Source: Paraphoma chrysanthemicola
Lineage: Eukaryota > Ascomycota > Dothideomycetes > Pleosporales > Phaeosphaeriaceae
Assembly: GCA_020744225.1 (NCBI GenBank)
Contig: JAGMWG010000011.1
Coordinates: forward strand, 806,001-870,000
Reading direction: 5' to 3'
DNA: 64,000 nt
Notes under the pieces: model-generated
What the model was told of the DNA's origin: nothing
Database searches by the model: none
Seen by the model: the letters and a program-made list of their open reading frames with translations, nothing else
Shown here: in pieces, positions 10,550 through 21,740 of the stretch
How the letters are laid out: the number at the start of each line of letters is the position of its first letter
Position numbering within the stretch: position 1 is the first letter of the stretch
Translations under genes and position numbers: made by a program

Positions 10550-11910
10550 TCAAGCGCAACTTAGACATCCCTGCTCACACGGCACCTCGACGCCCTCCAG
10601 CACGACCGGCTTACTCAAGTCACTCGGCACACCTGCCTCTGCATCCCCATCCTCGCTCCCCAGCGCCGAGTCACTCCTCCTCGCACTCTCCTCCTCAATG
10701 TATGCATACTCCCTGCGCCACTCACACAACATGCTACTCGTGACATTGCTGCCTCCACAGAGCACAATCACAACCTTATCTTCCTGCCGGACCGGGCGTC
10801 CAAGCGCCTTCTCCAGCCGCCCATCATAGCACAACGCAACATTGATTCCGCACGCGAGCTCGACCATGATTCGCTCGTCATCAGCGAGTCTCCAGCAACC
10901 CATAGCCGCCTCCGCATCGGGGAGCACGATGCTGCGCACGTTACTTCGTTGACCGTACTTGAACGTCTTTTCCGTGACGCGTGCACAGCCCAGACTGGTT
11001 GCCTGGCTGGTAATTTTGGGCAGGGTGACCATTTCGCCTGCTTGGATGGAGGCGTGGAGGGATTCCGCGCCCGCGGTTTCCATGGCGAGGACAGTGGTGT
11101 CGTGCATGGAGAGATCGTCCATGGCTTGACAGATCCCGTTGATGAGGCCGCCGCCGCCGACGGAGCAGATGAGAACGTCTGGGGCGGAGCGGGAGGGCAT
11201 TTGTGCGGCGATCTCGTGCATGACGGTGCTGTTGCCTTCCCAGATGTCGGGGTGGTCAAAGGGTGGGCAGTAAATGGTCGAGGTTTGGGCCTGGCGTGGG
11301 TTAGACTGGTGTGTGCTGAGTGTGGTGAAACGGGACTTACATATGGCATGACATGCTCCTTCAGGTATGCGTCTGCGTCTCGCCATGCGGCACCGTATTG
11401 GATGACTTCGTATGCTCCGGCAGCTCGTAGCTTGGTGACCATCAAAGGTGCTGTAGCGGTAGGCACCACGACAGTGCATTGCAGGCCAAGCGCACGGGCA
11501 GAGTGCACTGCAGCGAGACCTGCATTGCCGCCGCTGGAGGCAAAGATGTGAGGCTTTGAGCCATGTGGAAGTTCTTCAAGACGACGAAGAATGTAGTTGC
11601 CGATGCCTCTGATGATGGATTAGTACGTAGTACATGAGTGTGACTATAGATGCAAGCTTACCTTGATTTGAATGATCCGGAAGGCTGGAGGTTCTCGAGC
11701 TTGAGGAAGACTCTGCTTCTACGATTTAGAACTCCCTCATCTTAGGATGGAATGATGTTCACGTGGATAAGGGAGGTAAGAGGGTGTCGAAGAGAAAGTG
11801 TGACCGTACCATCCCGCTGCTTCAGAGAGAGCGTATGACTCTCGTAATGGAGTTTGGACCCATGGACTCTGTTGCTCCTCTTGCTCTGTGTAGTACTCCT
11901 TGACAGTCAT
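10550..11910 (-). CDS. CHA1: PLP-dependent L-serine/threonine dehydratase
   Basis: Four exons: 11910-11810, 11715-11662, 11608-11341, 11290-10550; 387 aa. Seen: N-terminal TPLRESYALSEAAG, the Schiff-base lysine motif PSGSFKSRG (about residue 50), SSGGNAGLAAVHSA, the phosphate-binding glycine loop SVGGGGLINGI and C-terminal CGGSNV. These are the fold-type II serine/threonine deaminase signatures. The enzyme turns L-serine to pyruvate or L-threonine to 2-oxobutyrate plus ammonia in cytosol or mitochondria. There is no C-terminal ACT regulatory domain, so it is the catabolic (Cha1/Sds) type, not the biosynthetic Ilv1. Introns 1 and 2 fall inside the PLP-lysine region; intron 1 must end in GAAG to keep CRVFLKLENLQ in frame. 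The last 60 residues are a low-complexity tail ending in Cys-rich CEQGCLSCA. CHA1 is the closest yeast name, not a proven ortholog. Confidence 0.85.
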
Positions 11911-12777
11911 ATTGGCTGATGGTTTGAGGGTTTATGAGACGGAATGTCAAGCAGCGAAAAGTATGAAAGAGTATAAACAATTGTGGGAGGCGCAATGTTG
12001 ATAACGCAACCTAGACAAGACCGTTGCGCTTTTTATTACCACTCAATTCGTAGGTACAAGTCTTATCAGCTCCGCACGAACCCGCTGAAACCAAAAAGCT
12101 GGTGCCCGTTGCATGCTCGATTCCGACGGGGAACCCGACCTCTCCGACCGCAACTTTACATTCATTACCCTATAACTTCCAAGAATTACCCCATAGCAAC
12201 AACGATAAGGCGAACCCTGCATGTCGCAACCGCAGGATGACACAAGCACGAGACGCGAATCAGAATAGCGTACCTGTGGTTACGATTACCTGTTGCGGTT
12301 ATCGACGGCGGTCAATTCTGCCACAACTCGCCGCCTTGGAAGCCAGTGCGGCTTGGCGTGCCCTTGCCTATCAGCCAAACATGCGGAGCATAGCGCTTGA
12401 GTGGATGCAGAAGGTTGATCCAGCGCACTGGCACTTCGATAACAGCTCGGGATGGAAGCGCCCATGGGGCTGTTTCGGAGATTTAGTGGAGTAATATCGT
12501 CGATTGTTTGCGGGGTTGGCGCGACAAAAGGTCGGGACGGTGAAGGATGGCGTATCATGTGGTCATACTGCTCGAAGTGAATGCGGGTGCGAAGGTTTCG
12601 TGCTGATCAGAATGCTATTGTTGATACAGACATCTGTTCCATGCCTCCATACGTGCGTGTTGCTCGCCATGCGGAACCGCAACTTTTCAACAGATGCGAC
12701 CTTACCGTGATCCAGAAACGCCAGCAGCGGGGTATCAAATGCTCCGACTTCATCCTATCGCGACTCCGACCTAGTGC
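11911..12777. other. Intergenic region upstream of the dehydratase
   Basis: 867 bp between the dehydratase start and the 3' end of RAM2. Several 60-130 codon frames overlap on both strands, but none has motifs, a splice pattern or codon bias that I would accept. Presumably it holds the dehydratase promoter and the RAM2 3' UTR. Confidence 0.35.
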
Positions 12778-13867
12778 TTAGGCTGTGACCTGGGGCTGCG
12801 TCAACAGACCCTTTCTGTAATTCCAGTAGTTGGCCCGGATTGGGTCGTATTTCGTTGCAAGTAGATCCAAAGCTTTCCCGGCCTCGTCATTGCTGTTCTC
12901 CTCTTCAGCGTAGATGTCGGCCAGCAAATCGAGAGCATGACTCGAATAAATGTCATCCGGTTTGTTGATGTCGGCGAATTCAAGCGCAAAGTCCTTTATG
13001 GTGGATTTTGGTAGTTGGGCCGCCCGAAGAACGCCCAAAACATAGTTCCATGGGCTCTGGTTCTGGGGCGCTTTGCGGATCGCGGCTTTGGTATACCTGA
13101 CGCGCCATTAGTATGATTGGGAGACGGCCACCAGGATGAGGAGACGCACTCGATCTCGCGCTTCGCGAGCTCTTCGCTCGGCTTGCCACCACGGCCCCCT
13201 GCCACTAGGTAATAACGATGGTTCCATGCCGAGTTATTCCTCACGTCGGCCTCAATCATCTCCGCCGTCCATTCCAGCTCTTCGGGCTTGTCAAACAAGT
13301 CGAACCGCTTGACAAGCCATTGCCTATAGCTCCACACATGGTAGTTCTTGGAGTCCTGCTCAAGCATTGTGTGTATGAATTCTGCTTCGCCCTCGGGAGA
13401 GCCAAGCGCATCGATGATGGTGTGTCGGTGGTGCCATATCTGGTAGTTTTTGAGGTGCTTGAGGGCGGTCGGGTTGAGCCACGCGATTTCGTCCTGCAGA
13501 GGGATTCCAAGTTCCGATATTGTCTTTGCGCGGTACAGCCTGGTACGGTCAGCTTGTGCGTTGTGGGCAGTATGCGTCGCGCAAAGAGCCATAGGGCTCC
13601 TCCGCAACCTCCGCAACCTCCGCCTGCAGCCAAACGCGCCACTCACCAGACAGTATAATGTGCTGGATTCAAGCTAATGACGTGTTCGGTGAGGCCCAGA
13701 ACTCGCTGGCTGAACTCGTTCTTCGCCATTATCGCGCGCAGATAGCCCATGGCTTCGCTATACTCTTCAGTATATGCGATGGCTGCGAGCGGGTGCAGCC
13801 CGCCATCGTCTTGCGCCAAGGGCTCGATGTCCGCCCACGCCTCGTCATCGTGGTAAAACTTGGGCAT
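12778..13867 (-). CDS. RAM2: Protein farnesyltransferase / geranylgeranyltransferase I alpha subunit
   Basis: Three exons: 13867-13647, 13539-13150, 13096-12778; 309 aa from MPKFYHDDEAW. An upstream in-frame ATG at 13990 would add 41 residues; the family usually starts at the MPKF-like position. Seen: PPTA repeats LNPAHYTVWLYRA, HLKNYQIWHHR, DSKNYHVWSYRQW, NNSAWNHRYY and APQNQSPWNYV, each with the N/K-x-x-x-W core. This is the shared alpha subunit that, with a beta subunit, attaches farnesyl or geranylgeranyl to CaaX proteins such as Ras and Rho. Splicing after TVW (phase 2) and after REIE is needed to link the repeats. The beta subunit of the third prenyltransferase, BET2, lies 31 kb away in the same window. 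Confidence 0.92.
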
Positions 13868-14319
13868 TCTCTTGGTCTTCTCAGGAAGCGGACGGACAAT
13901 GTTCAGCCTATACAGGACACTCTGCAGCATGCGATATGGGGAGAGAATAGAGGCTAAGAGCCAGTTACGAATGAAGGTGGAAGTGGCCATGGTGGGGGCA
14001 GTCGACCTTCAACCTGTCGTTGCGCTTGGCGGAAACGATGCCTCTTTCAATCATGTTTGCAGAACAATAGTAGTCGCTTGCACCAACCATGCATGCGCCG
14101 AATATTGCAAAAGATTATCTGGTACTATTGTTCGGCACCATAAGCTTTCTCTGCGTGGTTGTTCTGGGACTGGTCTTGATCAGGGTGGCCCTTCTTTCGA
14201 CAAAAGCTCGTTCAAGTTTGGCATCTGGTGTCATTGCTTGATATGTACAATCTAAGGCAAAGGGTATCTGTGTGAGGAAGCAGTCAAAGGCTTTCCGCTA
14301 CTGAAGCGCCATCCTCCCT
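13868..14319. other. Intergenic region, RAM2 start / VHC1 end
   Basis: 452 bp holding the RAM2 promoter (with an alternative upstream ATG at 13990) and the VHC1 3' region. No other signal seen. Confidence 0.35.
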
Positions 14320-17300
14320 CTACAAGTTCATTGTGACCGTCATCGAATTGGAATGTACCAACAGCACAGGCGGGAGTCCTTGGCACAACACCTCCAAGTC
14401 GCTAATGTACTTGACACTCTCAGTTTCGCTGTCACTTGTTCCTTCCATAGGACTAGGTAGTGTAGTGAAGACGACCGCTGTGTCTTCGGACTGTTGACGA
14501 ATGAGCTCATTCAAAATGAGATGTTGTGCTCGGCAAGGGAGATCGTTGAAAGAGAGCGGTATCGCTTGCTGAGCAGGAAATCCAGAGGCGGGGGAACTGA
14601 TATATGGCGATGATATGGGAAGACCAGTGGCGGAAGTCTGTGGTGAAGGCGGAGCGACAGCCTCTCCGGCCAACAGAGAAGGCTCCACAGAAGCGGTAGC
14701 AATAGGATCTTTCTTCACGGCGCCTGGACTATCGACGAACATTATTGAAGGCCCCGCTATCTCATCTGTCGCAATAGCTGTTCTAGGTTGCGGATTGGAT
14801 GTGAACTTCGGCAACGATTGCTGGCGCAATTCCGGAGGATTGATCAAGTGCGGCGCTCGCGAGGAAGTTGAGAGTTGAGACGTGGAGCTAGCAACACTGC
14901 GTGTCTTGCGCTGTGCTATAGCTCTTGGCACGGCTGTATCCGACACCACAGCTCCAGCATGTGGCTTCAAGGGAGTAACTGAGTCGGACGTTGGTCGATC
15001 TTGGCTATAGGTGCTGCTCTTAGGCGAGCCTTGTGAGCCCTTCCAGATGGCCTTTCTGAGATCAAGCTTTCGCGAGAAGAACGGAAGTCCAGTGCCCGAT
15101 GTTGACGTTGCCGCCCTCTTCGACAACATCCCTGGTCTAGGTCGTCCCTGAATATCACTCTCGTCCGATGATGCATCCAGATCGTACTCGTCAAAATTGC
15201 TGCCGCTGACAGCTGCCTCGCTATCGGAAGCCACAGCCTCGTCGTCTGCGTCAGCATCAGCATCAGCATCAGCATCGTCAACGCCGTTGTGTTGGGAGGA
15301 GTGCGGTGAGTCGCTGTCGTCCACCATCAGGTCTGCGGGTAGTGTTAGACTCCGTCGTCCAAGCGTGGTATCGACATCACTTAAGTCTCCAACCGACGCT
15401 CTACTCTTCGCTCTTCGAAGCATCTTTTGCAGCGCAGAGAAGCGTTTTGGTCTCGTCTCACGTCTGCCATGCTGGAAAGCTGCTGTCGGCCACTGAGTGA
15501 TTGCTTCAAGAATGTCGGTAGCTTGAGCTAATTCTTGCGAGTTGCTCATATTCCCCGGATCTCGAAGGCGTTTGATGTCCTGCCACCATCTTTCGTCTTC
15601 GAGTGAGAAGTCGATGTCCCGCGCGGTTTGATCGAGTTTCCCGTCGTCTTTCCCGTTCACAATGACTTCGTACATTTTCAGCTCGCCATTCGCAAGCCAA
15701 AAGACGAGAACTTTGGCTTCAATCCGAAGATTTTTGAGCAGTGTAGTAACTCTTTCGCGCTCCTCGTCAACGTCGGTCTCGTATTCCACAAATACACACA
15801 CTCGCAGCTTGTAGGTCCGCTTCCATGACGGCACTGTGTGCAAAATGCACCCTAGCTGCAATATCAGAGTGTACGTGTCAAAGTTCGTCGTCAATACGTT
15901 TTTGCGACTCGGTTCTTCCCCAGCAGTAGCTATCTCAGCTGACATTTGAATCGGCCAAAGGTCGATATATGTCTTCTTTGACTCTTCGAACTCAATGTTG
16001 CCGAGTCCAACTACACCAAGGGCCCTCTGCCTCTTCGTAGGACTTGGAGAGGGTATTTCAAGCTCCTGGAATCCTTTGGCGACAGCGACGTTCGCTTGTA
16101 AACGGAGCACCAGATCTTCAATAACTGTCACATAGCTCTTAATTCCAATGGCATCCTCTGGCCTCATGGCATCTGTCGGTAGCAAGCCTTGAGTGTTGCC
16201 TGTATGTCGGCGCTTGGCTGCTGCTTGAACTGCCTTACGGGAGACTGGATGGTTGGTAGCTTTGCTTGATGGTCGCGACGGCTGGGGTGAAGGGATATGG
16301 TTGAACGGCTGAGTCTGTCTGAGTTCCGGGAGATTGTAGAAGCCCATAACTACGACATTCGGTCGCATACCTCCCAAACCAGCTCCGAGCACTAGATTGC
16401 GAGCACCCCATTCCACGGCAGGTGAAATTGCAATGTTGACGAAGGCCTTGATCCTAGAGAAATCAATATACTTCGTCCAAGCTTGTTGTTGTCGTCTAGC
16501 CTCTGGAACAGCTTCCGCGAAATTTTCTGTTACTATGACATGTCCGAGAACGAAGAGCCCCCCTTTTTTCAACGAGTTACAAAATTGGATGAGCTTATAT
16601 TGTCGCCTGGGGTCATTGACCAGGAGCAATATCTGCGGCCGCCAAAACTTGACGTGTTCTTGTTTCAGTCTTAGCAGATATTTCCGGACCTGATGGTAGA
16701 TGAGGCCTTGGCTGACGTCGCCCCATGGTTTTGGAGGTGTTGTATAGTGGATGAGCAGGAAGAGCACCATTAGCAGAGCAACACAACCAGACGCGTAGAT
16801 CCCGTCCACAAAGAACATGGTTGCGCCACAAGCAACAGTTCCGACCGCAGCCGTTTGAAGATTGAAGAAGTGGAAAGAGGGTCTGAAGTTGGGAGCAGAC
16901 CCAAGTTTGAGAAGGAAGCATGCCAAGTTAGTCACTAGAAATGTCATCAGATACTATAGAAGGGTCAGCTTGTCTGGAAAACGCATATTTGACCACGACT
17001 GTTGTCTAAAGAGAAGTTGAAAAGCAGGCTGAAGTGCGAGACAGAGGCAGTGATCAATGCTCACGCGCAAGTTCAAGGAATGACGTACCGTCATGGTGAT
17101 GAAGGAAGCAATCTGATTGATGTCGGCAAACATCGTGATTTGGGCGATAAGATATGTGATGCAGACTGCATATACTGGTTCATCGGCCTTCTTCGTTCCT
17201 TGACCGAAAAGTGACAGGCCCGGTATCAGGTGGTCTCGGGCAAGTGCTTGAAGGAGTTTCGCAGAGCCAATAACGCCCATGAGGACGGAGAAGAGCGATG

Positions 17301-18774
17301 TCGCGCATTCCCCAAGCAGTATAATGGTTCCTGATAAACTGGTCTACGATGCATTAGCAGATGGCAGATAAGCAATTCATTTTGTACTTTATTTAGAGAT
17401 AGCGTCTGTGAAGAATGGGTTTTTGTCGGGTTTTGACGGACACAACGGATTAAACTAAATCGTCAAGAACTCACAAGCTGGATAACGTTTGTGTTTTTGT
17501 AGAAGGTCTCTCGGCTCACAGAAGCTGCCAGGGTGATAATGACCACTGCATACAACGCGAAAGTAAGTCCCAAGCCGTAAAGGGTCCCTTTAGGAATAGC
17601 TTTGCTAGGATGCTTAAGGTCTCCAGACATGCTTGCCCCTCTACAAAGTGTCAGCACGACTTGGTCTGTACACGGGCAAATTGACTCACGCCAGGATGCC
17701 GCCGGCCGCGGGGAAAAGAATGCCGAACAGGTCTTGGAAGCTCTCGTGGCCCTTGATCGCACTGCCAGCAGCGCCTTTTGTGAAGTGTGGAAGCAGGTTA
17801 CGACGCAAGGTTTCCATGCTGAAGCCTGTGAAGATGACGTGTTCTCTGGTGTCTACAAAGGGACCTCGAACGGCCGCAGACAGCGGAATACTGACGATGG
17901 CAACCAGTAGAACCAAAAGCAAGCCGTTACTAGCACGGGCGAAGAGCCCGCTACCCGCAAGACATACAGCTGTACAAGCTGCCAGCACGGCGGTCGCCCA
18001 AAGAAACTGCCACCAGTGACTTTCAGGTAACCACTGGCCCATGGCCCCTTCTAGCTTACCAAAATTCACGATGAGGCAATCAATCAGACCAACAGCATTC
18101 AGACTTGTGTTGAAGACCGAGCCGAGATAGAAGACAATTCCAATACTCCCCCCAAATTCTGGTCCCAAAGATCTCGAGATGAGATAATAAGCCCCTCCGC
18201 CTCTCACTGTGCCATTGGTGGCTATGGCCGAGATGGACATGGTCGTCAGAAGATTGATGAGATAGCCAGCCACAAGCATGCCCAGCATTCCAATCAGGCC
18301 AGCCTGACCCAGGATAAACCCAAAGCGGAGGAACATGAGGATGCTAAGTACGTTGAGCGTTACTGGAACGAACACACCCGCGAACGTGCCCAACTTCTCC
18401 ACACCGCCGATTGGCCTTGGAAGGGCACCAGGCCGTGGTTTTGAGGCTTCGCTGATGGACATGCGCTTGCCATGTTGACCGGCTGACTTGCTTGTGCCTG
18501 AATGTTCAGGATGAAACAGCTGGAGGAACCAGCCTTTGATCACGGTCGAGAACGAGTTTGCCTCGCGTGCGTCGGTAGTAGCTCCGTCGTATGCAAGGCC
18601 ATCATGAGGTTGCTGGGCTGTGCTTCCTGCCAGCAGTGGTGTGTCCTCGCGAGGCGGTGATGGATTCTGGGCAAAAGAGCGTCGATGCAGCCGGGCATTG
18701 TCGTCTCGTGCGGTACGGGCTGCAAAGTTGGAGTGCGTCCTGGTCGGTAGCCGTCGAACCGTCTCATCGGTCAT
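14320..18774 (-). CDS. VHC1: Vacuolar K-Cl cotransporter (SLC12 family)
   Basis: Four exons: 18774-17690, 17640-17475, 17343-17089, 16953-14320; 1379 aa. The upstream codons in frame are not ATG; 18774 gives MTDETVRRL. Seen: a soluble N-terminus with DTPLLAG, then TM1-2 of the cation-chloride cotransporter fold (TLNVLSILMFLRFGF, VRGGGAYYLISRSLGPEFGG), further spans ending in LACFLLKLGSAPNFRP, and a long cytosolic C-terminus finishing in the KCC-like LLVHSNSMTVTMNL. Family: electroneutral K+/Cl- symport; the yeast member Vhc1 sits in the vacuole membrane. The exon 2/3 and 3/4 joins rebuild spans (QLTSLSGTIILLG, FITMTYLMTFLVT). An Asp-Ala repeat from a six-base repeat lies near 15255. It shares a divergent promoter with AVT3. 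Confidence 0.9.
15251..15280 (+). repeat. Short (GCATCA)n repeat inside VHC1
   Basis: About four to five copies of a six-base unit encode alternating Asp-Ala in the acidic C-terminal loop of the cotransporter on the minus strand. Copy-number change would stay in frame, so length variation between isolates is expected. Confidence 0.7.
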
Positions 18775-19425
18775 GGTCTGGGAGTGCCCAGATGAGGCGA
18801 GCACGGCCTCTATCACGTGGTAGTGCTGCGTCTATCCGTGATGCAGGGCTACAGTGCGCTAATGCTCGCGGGGTCCTCCGATGTCCTTGGTTCACGTCCT
18901 GTGGGCGAATGCCATATGGGAGTCATGAAGACGAGGGCGCAGGGAACAAAGAGGACGAAGAGGACGCAGATTCAAAGCAGGCGCGTGAAGCGATGACGAT
19001 TGGCACCTATCATGGCACTTATGAAGTCTTATGCTGCGTTTAGCGGCTTAGCAGCCGACCCTTGCAACGGTCGAGGGCAGGTGCGACCAAGGCAGGTCAT
19101 CCCGCGCTGCACGACCCACGCCAAACCAGCGAATGACCTCAGCCTTCGGCACAGTCCTCGCAACAGCCTCTGCTCTGCGCTGTTTCCGTCTCTGCGGCGC
19201 TTCTTTCACTTCTCTTCTCAAAAAGCTCTGCACTTACCGAAACCTCCCAGGTATCTGTGCTGTGACGGACCTGCAAGGTCTTTTGTCAGTTTTCAGTTAC
19301 GAGCGGTGTTATCTTTTCACATATTCTGCCGCCCGACGGTACACTTCGATAGCCGAACATCAGCGCCAGCATAAGACAGCCGAGCAAGCTTCGTGATCAG
19401 CAGGAGACGCGACCTCGACAGCAAA
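18775..19425. promoter_or_regulatory. Shared divergent promoter of VHC1 and AVT3
   Basis: 651 bp between the two start codons. It contains purine-rich GAGGACGAAGAGGACGC near 18951 and a pyrimidine-rich stretch near 19180-19240 just upstream of AVT3, a usual feature of fungal promoters. No TATA box that I trust. Confidence 0.5.
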
Positions 19426-21740
19426 ATGGCGGGCGACCGTCCAGAGTCGTCAAAGCCAAAAGCGGTGCCTTCATCATCGAGAGATTCTGGCAGAAGTTCT
19501 CCTTCGGAGTCGCAATTCGCGCGTTCAGAGAGCATAGCACGCCTCGGCTCACCCATTCCCTCCGTACAGACTGGCTCGCCAGCTGTCCGCCAAATACCTA
19601 CGCCTGCCCAACTCGAAGACTCGCCTGCTACACAGACGCCACTGCCAGGTCGCGCAGACTTGCAGTCGTCGCTGCCAACCGCCGCCGCAGAGTCGGCGCT
19701 TTCTTCGGCGTTGAAGGAATCGTTCGGCAACAGTCCCCCACGCTTTGGAACACCGCCCGTACGACCGCTCTCGCCTTCCACGAAGGAGCCCTCTATTCGT
19801 GCGCCCCCAAGCCATTACGGCTCCTTTGACGGTCGAGGCCGCTCGCCAGTCCCATACGAAGACCCCGAGATTGTACGTAGGCATCTTGTAGGGCAATACG
19901 CCTCGCCCAGCAGATCCAATCGCGGATTTGCAGGCGATGACGATGCGCGCTCCCAGAGCCGGATAGGTGAAGAGGAAGAGGATGAGGAGTTCTCAAGCTT
20001 GCAGCTTCAAGGAGGAGACATAACACGGCAGATCTACAGATGGAGTGAGCAGCAGCAGCAAGAAGAACGCGCCAAGATGCAGCGCAGCAAGAGCTTTCAC
20101 GAGTCACGGCCCAGGCCAGACGAACACGTTTTGGACATCGACTCGATCAGACAACCTGGTGGCTTCAGACGTAATTACCTGCGTAGAGCTGCAGGTAGCC
20201 CCTCGCCTGCGCCGGGTCCCTCGGGTTATGGGACTGTTGGCCAATCGCGGCAACAGCCCCAGGTCTTCACAAGCAATTTCCTGGAGTTCCTGACTTTGTA
20301 TGGTCACTTCGCTGGTGAATCACTTGAAGAGGATGACGAAGTGCTCGGACCGGATGAGTACTTCTCCTCGGATGCCCTCGATTCTGGAGACCACTCAGAG
20401 GACGAAGGACGAGAATACGGCGAGTCCAGTGCTCTGCTTACACCTGGAAAGAGGCGGAAGAGAAAGCCAAAGAAGACGGGTACCGGAAGCCCTACTGGCG
20501 CTGCCATGTTACTGCTTAAATCATTTGTGGGCACAGGCGTACTATTCCTGCCTCGTGCCTTTCTTAACGGCGGCATGCTCTTCTCGAACCTCGTTCTACT
20601 AGGTGTAGCAGGCCTGTCCTACACTTGCTTTGTCCTCCTGGTCTCCACTCGACTTGTGGTTGAGCACTCTTTTGGTGACATGGGTCTGCATCTCTACGGT
20701 AGGTGGATGCGCAACATGATCAACTTCTCGCTCGTCATATCCCAGATCGGTTTCTCCTCCGCCTACATTGTCTTCGTCTCTGAGAACCTGCAAGCATTCG
20801 TCTTGGCTGTCTCGAATTGCAAAACGTTCATCGGCATCGGATACATGATATTGATGCAGATGGTCATATTCTTACCTTTATCGCTCTATCGCAATATCAA
20901 CAACATCCAGAAGCTTGCTCTTGTAGCAGACCTCTTCATCCTTCTAGGTCTAGTCTACTTGTATTACTACGACCTTTTCACCATTGTCAACCAGGGCGGC
21001 GTGTCCGACATCATCAACTTCAATCCCAGCAGCTGGACGCTATTCATCGGCACTGCAATCTTCACTTTCGAAGGCATCGGTCTCATCATTCCTATTCAGA
21101 CCGGCATGAAAGATCCAAAGAAGTTTCCGAAAGTGCTTGGAGGTGTGATGATCATCATTACCGTCATCTTCCTCAGCGCAGGAGCAATATCTTATGCGGC
21201 CTTTGGGTCTAAGACCAAAACCGTCGTCCTGCTCAATCTGCCTCAGGACAACAAATTCGTCAACGGGGTGCAGTTCATCTATTCCCTCGCCATTCTTCTG
21301 TCGACCCCTCTGCAGATCTATCCCGCCATCGAGATCACCAGTCAACAGCTTTTCAGCCGAACAGGCAAATACAACCCCTACGTCAAGTGGAAGAAGAACT
21401 TCTTCCGCTTCTTCATGGTCGTCGTCTGCGCCTGTATCGCGTGGGCCGGCGCAGGCGACCTCGACAAGTTCGTCAGTCTTGTAGGAAGCTTTGCCTGCAT
21501 TCCGCTGGTGTTCATCTATCCTGTAAGTTATCGTAAATCACGCTGGATGTGTCCTTTACTAATATGAAGCAGCCTATGCTTCATTACCGGGCCGTAGCGC
21601 GCACAAATTATGCCCGTCTGCTCGACATCTTGCTTGGAATCCTTGGTATCGTCGGCATGGTGTACACAACTACACTGACCATCAACCAGTGGATACAAGG
21701 AAGTGCCCCGAAAGCTCCAGGATATTGCGATGGTCGTTGA
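19426..21740 (+). CDS. AVT3: Vacuolar amino-acid transporter, Avt3/Avt4 type (AAAP family)
   Basis: Two exons, 19426-21522 and 21573-21740; the 50-nt intron (GTAAGT..AAGCAG) joins FIYP to PMLHYRA. 754 aa. The frame upstream of 19426 has no ATG. Seen: a long Ser/Pro-rich cytosolic N-terminus (about 350 residues), a basic KRRKRKPKK block, then span 1 with AAMLLLKSFVGTGVLFLPRAF, the first-helix signature of the AAAP/Avt3 group. About ten more spans follow, including GIGLIIPIQTGM and the short tail PGYCDGR. Family: proton-linked export of neutral amino acids from the vacuole to the cytosol. It is divergent from the vacuolar K-Cl cotransporter, so both genes act on one membrane. Confidence 0.9.

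Noticed and set aside
10949..11551. 200-codon plus-strand frame inside the dehydratase
   Set aside because: Antisense shadow of a gene whose PLP motifs are on the other strand.
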